6,255 bases of DNA from CAVHXA01 sp963639765. GTDB taxonomy: Bacteria; Bacillota; Clostridia; Oscillospirales; Oscillospiraceae. Within the stretch, counting starts at the first letter, position 1. The number at the start of each line of letters is the position of its first letter. Of the stretch, positions 1 through 5,272 are shown in pieces. A program made the translations under genes and the position numbers. The stretch covers positions 1 through 6,255 of the forward strand of contig CAVHXA010000095.1 in the NCBI GenBank assembly GCA_963639765.1. Reading direction: 5' to 3'. The notes under the pieces were generated by a model, which searched no databases, was not told the origin of the DNA, and saw only the letters and a list, made by a program, of their open reading frames with translations.

Positions 1-1
1 C

Positions 2-346
2 ATTCACCGGGCTCTGCCCCTCTTGACGCCCGGGACGCTGGTTTTCGGCGTCTCCTTCCCAGACTATTTCCGGGTGACCACCAAGCTGTTGGAATACGCC
101 CATGGCAAAGGACTGAAGGTTCTTTCCATGACGGATACGGATCGTTCCCCCGTATGCCCCTTCAGCGATCTGGTATTGTATGCCCCCACCCAGACCCGGA
201 TGTTTTTGAACACCATGGGCGCCCCCATGATGCTGGTCAACCTGCTCTGTTCTGCCGTAAATATCCGGTTGGGGGTATCCCGCTGCAGCGGTCTGGAAGA
301 AAAGACCGCTTTTCACCAGCTGCTGGAAAGCTCCGACGCGGAATAA
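2..346 (+). CDS. RpiR/MurR-type transcriptional regulator, C-terminal SIS domain (5' end outside window)
   Basis: This is an open frame entering from the left edge and ending in TAA at 344-346, leaving 114 residues. The sequence fits the second half of a sugar isomerase (SIS) domain as found at the C terminus of RpiR-family regulators, which bind phosphosugars and adjust a DNA-binding N-terminal helix-turn-helix. Visible cues are the hydrophobic strand LVFGVSF, a helix with KLLEYAHGKGLKV, then the MTDTDRSPVCPFSDLVLY stretch, which matches the family pattern 'iTds..SPla..aD..l'. The N-terminal DNA-binding domain is not in the window, so an SIS-only sugar isomerase remains possible. An internal TTG at 23 is not needed as a start because the frame is open upstream. 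Its strand, and its position just outside the integrase end, suggest it is chromosomal flank rather than element cargo; that is inference. Confidence 0.78.
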   Translation: MHRALPLLTPGTLVFGVSFPDYFRVTTKLLEYAHGKGLKVLSMTDTDRSPVCPFSDLVLYAPTQTRMFLNTMGAPMMLVNLLCSAVNIRLGVSRCSGLEEKTAFHQLLESSDAE

Positions 347-381
347 GGCGGATCCGCCATAAATCTGTAAAATAAATGATA

Positions 382-410
382 CGGACCTTGCATTGCGGGG
401 CCCGATTTTT
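382..410 (+). terminator. Weak candidate intrinsic terminator after the SIS-domain gene
   Basis: CGGACC (382-387) can pair with GGCCCG (399-404) with one A-C mismatch across an 11-base loop. It is followed by ATTTTTATTT. It lies 36 bases after the stop codon of the SIS-domain gene and on the correct strand. The stem is short and imperfect, so confidence is limited. Confidence 0.4.
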
Positions 411-486
411 ATTTATACATCGCCTGTATCTCTATTTTTCACCATAAAATCCACTTTGATTTTTTGATTGTCTCTCAATTCTTCTT

Positions 487-530
487 AGGTGCCGATGTAG
501 CTTGATTTTGCAGGCTTTTCGGCACCTTTT
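487..530 (+). terminator. Perfect 9-bp hairpin with T tail
   Basis: AGGTGCCGA (487-495) pairs perfectly with TCGGCACCT (519-527) across a 23-base loop. On the plus strand the run continues as TTT. It could be a terminator stopping plus-strand transcription from the chromosome entering the element. The long loop and the short T run (a G follows at 531) make this uncertain; an end-associated recombination structure is the alternative. Confidence 0.4.
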
Positions 531-583
531 GTTACGGAAGAAGCTCCTGTATATCCACAAAACCCCGTATGTTTCCGCTTTCA

Positions 584-606
584 AAGGTAGTAACAAAGTA
601 GTAAAA
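584..606. repeat. Tandem GTAGTAA repeats resembling Tn916 DR2 integrase arm-binding sites
   Basis: GTAGTAA occurs at 587-593 and again at 598-604, an exact 11-bp period, in the contexts AAGGTAGTAAC and AAAGTAGTAAAA. The DR2 arm sites bound by the N-terminal domain of Tn916 integrase contain an AGTAGTAAA-type core. The repeats sit 15 bp beyond the int stop codon, between int and the presumed element end, as in Tn916. Assignment as arm sites follows from the close relatedness of the integrase, including its N-terminal domain. Confidence 0.6.
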
Positions 607-620
607 CCCCGGTGTGTTTC

Positions 621-1814
621 TTATGCAACCAGCCTCTCCATTTCAGCTCTTGCAGAATCGAATGTGGCATGAGCGTAATAGTTGAGGGTCATGGTAATGT
701 TGGAATGCCCCATAATATACTGTAAGGCTTTGGGATTCATTCCGGCATTGGCCATGTTGGTGCAAAAGGTATGTCGCAGGGTGTGGGGTGTCATCACTTT
801 AGGAAGCGGGCTCTCGTGCTTACCGTTATATTTTCTGGCAAGTCCACGAAACATGGTTTCATAGTTGACCGCAGTTTTGGGGTTCCCATCACGGTTAATG
901 AATACAAAATCGCTGTACCCATCCACAATGACGGGCTTTGCAGCTCCACGATTTCTCAGTACCCGCCGCAACGCCTCATGCACGCACTCGCTCATGGGAA
1001 TCTGCCGGATACCGCTGCCAGTCTTGGGCGTTTCGATGTAGTAGCCTTTTTCCGTGCATCTGAGCAGCTGATGATCCACACGAATCGTCCGGTTTTCAAA
1101 GTCCAAGTCGGCGGTAGTCAGGCCGCACAGTTCGGAGATACGAAGCCCTGTCCCCAACAGAATTATGATTTCGTCATAGTATTTGTAATAGACGCGATCA
1201 AACTGTGTAAAATGCAGCAGACTTTTTTCCTGTTCTGCTGTTAAGGGAACCTTCGGCTCCGTGTTATCCTCCAGCACAGCGCTAAGCTGAAAGTCAAAGG
1301 GATTTTTCCGGAGGCAGTCATCCTGGATTGCCGTGTAGAAGGCGGCTTTCAGGGAACGCTTGTCATTGCTGATGGTCTTGTAGGAGAATCCTTTTTCCCG
1401 CATCCGCAGTGCCCAAGCTTTAGCATCCGACAGTTTCACACTGTCGATGGCCGCAGCACCCAGCATATCCTGCTCCAGAATCCGCATCAGCCGATTCCGG
1501 CCTTTGGTCGTGTTGTGCCTCACATTTCCGTGACACTTAATCTGCTTTGCATAGAGCTGGCAGACGGTCATCTTTTTTCCGATAGTGTCTATCCCATCAT
1601 CAAGATCTTTTTGAATGGCCTTGATCTTCTCCCGCAGGGAAATATCGTCCCGTTTTCCAGCAGGGGTCTTGTCGGTGGGCACCAGCTTCCAGGCATATAC
1701 AAACTGCGGTTTCCCAAAGGAATCGGTATACTTGTAGGCATATCTTCCGTCTTTTCTCTGGCTCTCTCCTGACCGCAAAATACGATTTTTGCTGTCCCGT
1801 CTTTTTTCTGACAT
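621..1814 (-). CDS. int: Tn916-type tyrosine recombinase (integrase)
   Basis: This 397-residue protein catalyses excision and integration of the element by site-specific recombination. Start ATG at 1814 is chosen because AAAGGAG lies 7 bases upstream; a further ATG at 1832 has no better site. The length is close to the roughly 405 residues of Tn916 Int, and long stretches match it from memory, for example GESQRKDGRY, FDFQL and NYYAHATFDSA. The N-terminal arm-binding domain covers about residues 1-75, the core-binding domain about 80-175, and the catalytic domain about 190-397. The catalytic set is complete: R225 (TGLRISE), K264 (TPKTGSG), H344 and R347 (HTLRH), H370 (MGHSN) and nucleophile Y379 (NYYAHA), at the same numbers as in Tn916 Int. 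The gene lies downstream of xis on the same strand with an 87-bp gap, and nearest the element end, as expected. Confidence 0.97.
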   Translation of the reverse strand: MSEKRRDSKNRILRSGESQRKDGRYAYKYTDSFGKPQFVYAWKLVPTDKTPAGKRDDISLREKIKAIQKDLDDGIDTIGKKMTVCQLYAKQIKCHGNVRHNTTKGRNRLMRILEQDMLGAAAIDSVKLSDAKAWALRMREKGFSYKTISNDKRSLKAAFYTAIQDDCLRKNPFDFQLSAVLEDNTEPKVPLTAEQEKSLLHFTQFDRVYYKYYDEIIILLGTGLRISELCGLTTADLDFENRTIRVDHQLLRCTEKGYYIETPKTGSGIRQIPMSECVHEALRRVLRNRGAAKPVIVDGYSDFVFINRDGNPKTAVNYETMFRGLARKYNGKHESPLPKVMTPHTLRHTFCTNMANAGMNPKALQYIMGHSNITMTLNYYAHATFDSARAEMERLVA

Positions 1815-1841
1815 GTTATTGCTCCTTTCCATGACGGAAAG

Positions 1842-1881
1842 AGCCTTGATATGCTACCAGAAGTATAGCACAGTCAAGGCT
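1842..1881 (-). promoter_or_regulatory. Nested inverted repeat in the xis-int gap
   Basis: AGCCTTGA (1842-1849) pairs with TCAAGGCT (1874-1881), and inside it TGCTA (1852-1856) pairs with TAGCA (1866-1870). Transcribed from the minus strand it would form a two-tier hairpin ending 28 bases before the int start codon. There is no U tract after it, so it is not a standard terminator. It could modulate Int relative to Xis expression or be a protein site; function is inferred only from position. Confidence 0.35.
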
Positions 1882-1901
1882 TCATTTCCACCCTGTCATA
1901 A

Positions 1902-2114
1902 TCAAATCGTATCCATTGCGTCAATGTACTTCTCAAAGAGCTTACGTTTGATCTGAATGCGGTTGCCGTTTACAAGCGTCCAGCTTGCCCCAACATTTTC
2001 CTCCGCTAATTTGCGGAGCTTGTTTTCTCCGATGCGAAAATACCGCGCCGCCTCCTCAATGGTGAGGGTATACTTTTCCCAAACAGGGATGTCCAGATTG
2101 CTTGTGTAATTCAT
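1902..2114 (-). CDS. xis: Tn916-type excisionase
   Basis: This 70-residue basic protein matches Tn916 Xis in core phrases such as YTLTIEEAA, YFRIGENKLR, AEEN and NGNRIQIKRK. Xis is a winged-helix DNA-bending factor that directs integrase toward excision. The start at ATG 2114 is supported by AAAGGAG 8 bases upstream. A GTG at 2138 would add 8 residues, but it overlaps the toxin stop codon and places that ribosome binding site inside the gene. The helix-turn-helix-like segment is about residues 17-40, and the basic wing is near residues 53-61. It sits 20 bp after the PemK-like gene and 87 bp before int, consistent with a shared transcript in the order toxin, xis, int. Length and domain are normal for the family. 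Confidence 0.94.
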   Translation of the reverse strand: MNYTSNLDIPVWEKYTLTIEEAARYFRIGENKLRKLAEENVGASWTLVNGNRIQIKRKLFEKYIDAMDTI

Positions 2115-2134
2115 AAGATGGTCTCCTTTCTTTT

Positions 2135-2515
2135 TCACGGGGCTTCCACATCCTCCGGGATATGCAGCCCCAGACTGATTTCAATCGCTTCCTCCACGCC
2201 GGCCATTTGCTGCCTGCTAATCTTTCCGAGATAGCTTCTGATGCGGCGTTTGTCGATGGTTTTTATCTGCTCCAGTAAGGCAACGGAGGGCCCGTCCATG
2301 CCCTTTACAAGATTAAGGAGATAATGCGTGGGCTGATGGGGTTTCTTGTCCTTTTTGGCCGTAAGCGGAGCTACGATAAGCGTGGGGCAGTAGAAATTGC
2401 CGGTATTGTTTTGCAGCACCAGAACAGGGAGTATTCCGCCCTGTTCCGAGCCGAAATAGGGATTTAAGTTTGCAAGGTAAATATCGCCGCGGCGATAAGA
2501 CCAATCCTCCTTCAT
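2135..2515 (-). CDS. PemK/MazF-family endoribonuclease-like protein, catalytic Arg replaced by Leu
   Basis: This 126-residue protein has the MazF/PemK fold signature: RRGDIYLANLNP (8-19), GSEQGG (22-27), PVLVLQNNTGN (30-40), PTLIVAPLTAK (44-54), PTHYLL and LLEQIKTIDKRRI (80-92). MazF toxins cleave mRNA, and in B. subtilis MazF the active site uses R25 and T48. By residue-by-residue alignment to that protein T48 corresponds to T52 here, which is kept, while R25 corresponds to L29 (codon CTC at 2431-2429), so catalysis is doubtful. Start ATG 2515 is chosen because AGGAGA lies 8 bases upstream; an 18-residue upstream extension has no better site. No antitoxin-like gene is adjacent: xis follows 20 bp downstream, and the upstream 445 bp has no recognisable gene. 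It may be a degenerate toxin, a regulator or an RNA-binding relic. Confidence 0.9.
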   Translation of the reverse strand: MKEDWSYRRGDIYLANLNPYFGSEQGGILPVLVLQNNTGNFYCPTLIVAPLTAKKDKKPHQPTHYLLNLVKGMDGPSVALLEQIKTIDKRRIRSYLGKISRQQMAGVEEAIEISLGLHIPEDVEAP

Positions 2516-2960
2516 AGGCAGGGTCTCCTCTCCATTTTGGTATGTAGAACCCTTATTTGTCCTCGACACCCCAGGGCCTGTGGGAAGTCATCAGGCGGCG
2601 GCAGGCAGGCCGCTCCATGGGATTTGAACCCCTCCGAGGATCGCTCCGAGCTGTCCCCATTGCGTGAGGCTGTGGCTGGACAGAAGTATCATTATCCCTG
2701 CATATTGTCTTCGCCATACCGGGAACCGCCCGGTAGCTTCAGCCGGTTGTATCGCTCGTCCGCAGACATCGCAGAAATGGATTCGTTGTTTGCGGCTGTG
2801 GATGTCATGGCGCACCGCTGATGTGGCTCATGCTTTCGCACATATGCAGGAAAGTACCTGATGAATGGGTATGAATTTTTCAAGGAACACAAAGTCTTTC
2901 TTTCATCCACCGCTTTCAGCGGTGGATGAAACGAGACCTCTCACTCTTACCATTGCGGAA
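2516..2960. other. 445-bp segment without a recognisable gene; structured, possible insertion-sequence remnant
   Basis: No frame in this gap resembles a known family. The longest minus-strand frames (2815-2591 and 2910-2692) overlap each other and lack good ribosome binding sites. The first contains one CxxC pair (FCDVCGR), but no second pair. Structure is visible: the 14-bp hairpin at 2901-2931, a 7-bp perfect stem TACCGGG/CCCGGTA at 2717-2735 with a 5-base loop, and the direct repeat CTCCGAG at 2632-2638 and 2644-2650. It may be a decayed IS200/IS605-type element, a non-coding RNA, or simply a long leader for the PemK-xis-int transcript. The first two are inferences from the hairpin style only. 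Confidence 0.45.
2901..2931. repeat. Perfect 14-bp inverted repeat with 3-base loop
   Basis: TTTCATCCACCGCT (2901-2914) and AGCGGTGGATGAAA (2918-2931) are exact reverse complements around TTC. Neither side is followed by a T tract on either strand, so it is unlikely to be an intrinsic terminator. Compact subterminal hairpins with tiny loops are the substrates of Y1 (HUH) transposases of the IS200/IS605 superfamily, but no transposase or TnpB/IscB gene is next to it. It lies 30 bp after the sigma-factor stop codon. Confidence 0.85.
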
Positions 2961-3521
2961 TTATTCCGGATTTGTCCCAAGTTTTTTTCTCAGTTCTTTC
3001 AGCAGTGCTTTTTTCTGGCGAGCCATCTCTGATTTGGAGATCCCCAGCAATTTGGCGGCAGCTCGGATCGTCATAGGCTTTTCCGACAGAAACAGGATTT
3101 TTACTTTCCTCTTTTCCTTGTCGGAAAGTCGATCAAGAAAGAGGTGGAGACAATACAGTTCCACGCTCTTTATAGCCCTTTCCTCAACAGTCGCACTGTC
3201 ATCGGCAATGGTGTCAATCAGAATGCTGTCAGCCGTTGTGGGCATATCCGCAGATACGGTATCATAATCCCGCTCGACTGCCCGCAGATATTGGTGTGCG
3301 TCATATTCGCTTTTCCATCTGCGGTACTCCTCATAGCTGGCCTCGATGAAAATCTCCGGGCACTCATAGCTGATGTCATCGGTCAAGCGGATAAAATATC
3401 GGTCTTTTGCCGCCGGGGATTTGAGAAAGGCGTAAAAAGCCTTGCCGCCCATCTGTATCCATTCGACGTCCTTGCCGCAGGCGGCAGGATTCTTTTTCAC
3501 AAGATAGATTTTGGGATTCAT
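2961..3521 (-). CDS. ICE-type sigma-70-like factor with C-terminal helix-turn-helix
   Basis: This 186-residue protein starts at ATG 3521, with GGAGGA 7 bases upstream. The open frame continues 92 codons further upstream, but the strong ribosome binding site here and the terminator inside that extension decide the start. Residues about 126-182 look like sigma region 4: LDRLSDKEKRKVKILFLSE, then a helix-turn-helix IRAAAKLLGISKSEMARQKK and a basic helix LLKELRKKLG. The N-terminal half (MNPKIYLVKKNP, then WIQMGGKAFYAFL and ECPEIFIEASYEEYRRWKSE) is the type I associate with sigma-like proteins on Firmicute conjugative elements, and has no clear canonical region 2. It may therefore act as a transcription regulator rather than a full sigma factor. 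It sits between the leader region and the hairpin-rich gap ahead of pemK-xis-int. A role in controlling element genes is inferred from position. Confidence 0.85.
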   Translation of the reverse strand: MNPKIYLVKKNPAACGKDVEWIQMGGKAFYAFLKSPAAKDRYFIRLTDDISYECPEIFIEASYEEYRRWKSEYDAHQYLRAVERDYDTVSADMPTTADSILIDTIADDSATVEERAIKSVELYCLHLFLDRLSDKEKRKVKILFLSEKPMTIRAAAKLLGISKSEMARQKKALLKELRKKLGTNPE

Positions 3522-3608
3522 TCTTTTGTCCTCCGTTTCTTGATTTTTGAATCTCATAAAAACCAGGAAACAGAGGCGGGAGCGGCAGTGAAAGAACCTC
3601 CAAAACGC

Positions 3609-3638
3609 AAAAAAGCCCGCAGCATTTTCGCTGCGGGC
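3609..3638 (-). terminator. Strong intrinsic terminator on the minus strand
   Basis: On the minus strand GCCCGCAGC (3638-3630) and GCTGCGGGC (3623-3615) form a perfect 9-bp GC-rich stem with a 6-base loop GAAAAT, followed directly by six T (3614-3609). It lies about 305 bp after the GAF/BTAD regulator stop and 88 bp before the sigma-like start, so it ends upstream transcription or conditionally gates the sigma gene. Confidence 0.83.
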
Positions 3639-3710
3639 CGGGGTGTATGGATTTTGTTTACTTTTCTGGCATTGGCGGGCAATCAGGAGCATGTCAAACC
3701 AGCCTCTGCC

Positions 3711-3755
3711 TGTTTTCTGCGTTAGGCGCGGATGGAAACGTTTCAGCAGAAAACA
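3711..3755. repeat. Perfect 10-bp inverted repeat, 25-base loop
   Basis: TGTTTTCTGC (3711-3720) and GCAGAAAACA (3746-3755) are exact reverse complements. The loop contains its own palindrome GAAACGTTTC (3735-3744). The arms are AT-rich with a long spacer, which fits an anti-terminator-like RNA arm or a paired protein-binding site upstream of the terminator at 3609-3638 better than a terminator of its own. Confidence 0.55.
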
Positions 3756-3839
3756 AGCTCGGTCTTGTCTCGTCATAAAAGGAACCCCTGGTAACAAAAT
3801 TTCTCAGCGTACGGCTGATAAATCCATACTATCAAGGGG

Positions 3840-3865
3840 GCCTCTCCGGGAGAATCACCGGAGGC
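3840..3865 (-). other. Bulged GC-rich hairpin after the GAF/BTAD gene
   Basis: GCC-TCCGG with a two-base TC bulge (3840-3849) pairs with CCGGAGGC (3858-3865) over an 8-base loop. It is about 80 bp beyond the regulator stop codon on the minus strand. No U tract follows, so Rho-independent termination is unlikely; mRNA 3'-end stabilisation or part of the leader structure are possible. Confidence 0.4.
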
Positions 3866-3943
3866 TCACTCATAAATTTCTTTTCAATCTCTTTTTTCTC
3901 ATTCTCTAACTCTCCAGATCCCCATCATTTTGTCGCCGGTGGC

Positions 3944-5272
3944 TCAATGGGTTTCTCGCCCCGCGAAAATATCATACAGCTTAACTCTATCGTCCGCCTC
4001 CAGATGCTCTTCAATCTGCTGTATATAGGCGCGCAAATTCGGCGCACCGGCCGCTTTCATCGTCTTTACCATCAGCAGCATCATGTCAGGGTGCTGTGGC
4101 TCAAGCAGCAGAGCTTTTTTGATGATGACATACGCCTCGTAATGCTCCTGGCGCTTCAGGTGCAGCTTTGCGCACTCCATGGCAAGGAAGAAATACATGT
4201 TGTTCAGCTCTGCCGCCTCGTGCATGATAGCAATATAATCACAAATGACAGGATGCAGAGGATTCTGATAAAGCTCCAGTGCGGAGCAACAGAGCGAAAG
4301 GCGTTCTGTCTCGTCCGCCGTGGCACGCACGGAGTAGAAATATTGCCGGAGCCGTTCTACGTCTACGATGAGCTTGTAGCGAGGGTTGACATGGAATACG
4401 CCGCGCTCGGTGCAGATTAAATCCTTGATGCCAATGCTTTCCAGCTCGCGTCGCACCTTGTAGACAATGTTGTTGATGACGTTGCCCGGATTGTCCGATT
4501 CTCGGCCAGGGCACAGGATGCTGTAAAGCATCCAAGGCGTGTAATCCTTTTTGGGGTTCAAAAGTATAATTGCCAGAAGCGCATACTGCTGCGCAGAAAG
4601 GGAACTGCCCCGAAGCATACCACCCTGCGCGATGATCTCCATATCGCCAAGAAGCCGCACGTTGACAATATCTCTGGGGTGGTTGGAGACGCCGCGAATG
4701 GCGGCGTTTTCCTTGACCAGTTTAATCTCGTTCAGCTCAATCACGATGGCATAGGACAGCACGTGGAGCGGTATGGAGTCACCGTTGTGCCGTTTGGGAT
4801 TGTCGATACCGACAAAGCCCATGCTGATGCGCTTGCTGAAGGGGACGATGATAACGGAATGCACATCAGAATCGGTAAAATACCGATATTCGCTGGGATA
4901 CCGCTCCCGGATCGTTTCCATATCCTCGATGATGGTGCTCTCGTGACGGTTGTGTATCTCTACCCAGCGATGAAGCATTTCCACTGGCATTTCCAGGATC
5001 GTATCCTGTTGATGCGGCATGCCCGGTGCGCAGCGCTCATAGGTATTGATTCCGATAATCAGTTCCTTGTCTCCTTCAATGACATAGGCTCTGTCCGCAT
5101 CGTAATATTCAATCGCCGAATCCAACAGGAGCTCAATCCTGCGGGCAGAATCCGGCTCCCGATACAATCGGTTTACCAAATCCGAAAATAACTGCCGAAG
5201 GGCTGAGTCAGATTCCTCCGCCCTTCGTAATGTATTTATATAGTCATGCCGGCTCCTGTGCGGTCGTATCAT
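3944..5272 (-). CDS. GAF-domain transcriptional regulator with OmpR-type winged helix and BTAD (SARP-like)
   Basis: This 442-residue cytoplasmic protein has three visible parts. Residues about 25-185 look like a GAF sensor domain of the kind also seen in GGDEF proteins: INTYERCAPG, EMLHRWVE, SVIIVPF, and the strand MGFVGIDNPKRH. Residues about 203-300 resemble an OmpR/SARP winged helix: VNVRLLGDMEI, LSAQQYALLAIILLNP, NNIVYKVRREL and the wing CTERGVFHV. Residues about 304-435 resemble a bacterial transcriptional activation domain of helical TPR-like repeats: VDVERLRQYFYS, LCCSALELYQNPLHP, AYVIIKKALLLEPQHPD. Inferred role is a ligand-responsive activator. The start is uncertain: ATG 5272 has no good ribosome binding site, and the only strong one (AGGAG, 5253-5257) precedes an out-of-frame ATG at 5247. 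The gene begins 80 bp after the sortase on the same strand, suggesting cotranscription. It shows none of the TM or histidine-kinase features of sensors. Confidence 0.82.
   Translation of the reverse strand: MIRPHRSRHDYINTLRRAEESDSALRQLFSDLVNRLYREPDSARRIELLLDSAIEYYDADRAYVIEGDKELIIGINTYERCAPGMPHQQDTILEMPVEMLHRWVEIHNRHESTIIEDMETIRERYPSEYRYFTDSDVHSVIIVPFSKRISMGFVGIDNPKRHNGDSIPLHVLSYAIVIELNEIKLVKENAAIRGVSNHPRDIVNVRLLGDMEIIAQGGMLRGSSLSAQQYALLAIILLNPKKDYTPWMLYSILCPGRESDNPGNVINNIVYKVRRELESIGIKDLICTERGVFHVNPRYKLIVDVERLRQYFYSVRATADETERLSLCCSALELYQNPLHPVICDYIAIMHEAAELNNMYFFLAMECAKLHLKRQEHYEAYVIIKKALLLEPQHPDMMLLMVKTMKAAGAPNLRAYIQQIEEHLEADDRVKLYDIFAGRETH

Larger units (their letters stand above)
347..620. 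other. AT-rich intergenic region expected to hold the element/chromosome junction
   Basis: No credible gene lies between the SIS-domain stop and the integrase stop. The 404-486 stretch is AT-rich, with runs such as ATTTTTATTT and GATTTTTTGATTG, which is the kind of sequence Tn916-type integrases join to. In Tn916 the integrase gene sits close to one element end and arm-binding repeats lie between int and that end. The same arrangement here places the junction left of 584, probably in 360-530. The exact base cannot be fixed without an empty-site sequence or the other element end. Confidence 0.5.
3522..3943 (-). promoter_or_regulatory. 422-bp leader between the GAF/BTAD regulator and the sigma-like gene
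   Basis: The gap holds three structured elements in transcription order: a bulged hairpin at 3865-3840, a 10-bp inverted repeat at 3755-3711, and a strong intrinsic terminator at 3638-3609. An ATG at 3776, with AGGGG 8 bases upstream, opens a frame (beginning MTRQDRACFLLKRF) that runs through the terminator into the sigma-like gene in the same phase without a stop. Either this is a plain intergenic region ending the upstream transcript, or an attenuator in which translation of the leader affects termination. No confident -10/-35 pair was found. The leader peptide is not called as a gene because its composition is unremarkable. Confidence 0.45.

Noticed and set aside
771..1244. A 157-codon plus-strand open frame
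   Set aside because: It is antisense to the integrase catalytic domain, which has a complete active-site set.
1861..1881. TTGACT on the minus strand near 1875 as the -35 of an int promoter
   Set aside because: The TATACT nearby is only 4 bases away, and at 16-18 bp spacing no convincing -10 is present. TTGACT also overlaps the hairpin arm.
2600..2660. GGTTCAAATCC on the minus strand, resembling the T arm of a tRNA
   Set aside because: No matching acceptor strand is found about 65-90 bases upstream, the T stem has a mismatch, and no anticodon or D arm can be drawn. A chance match is more likely.
2901..2931. Reading the 14-bp hairpin as an intrinsic terminator for the sigma-like gene
   Set aside because: The minus-strand sequence after the stem is not T-rich, and neither is the plus-strand side.
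3144..3725. A 193-codon plus-strand open frame
   Set aside because: It is antisense to the sigma-like gene and its leader and crosses the terminator. It has no domain signal.
3522..3797. A 92-residue N-terminal extension of the sigma-like protein
   Set aside because: A strong GGAGGA 7 bases before ATG 3521 marks the start, and the extension would have to be translated through an intrinsic terminator.
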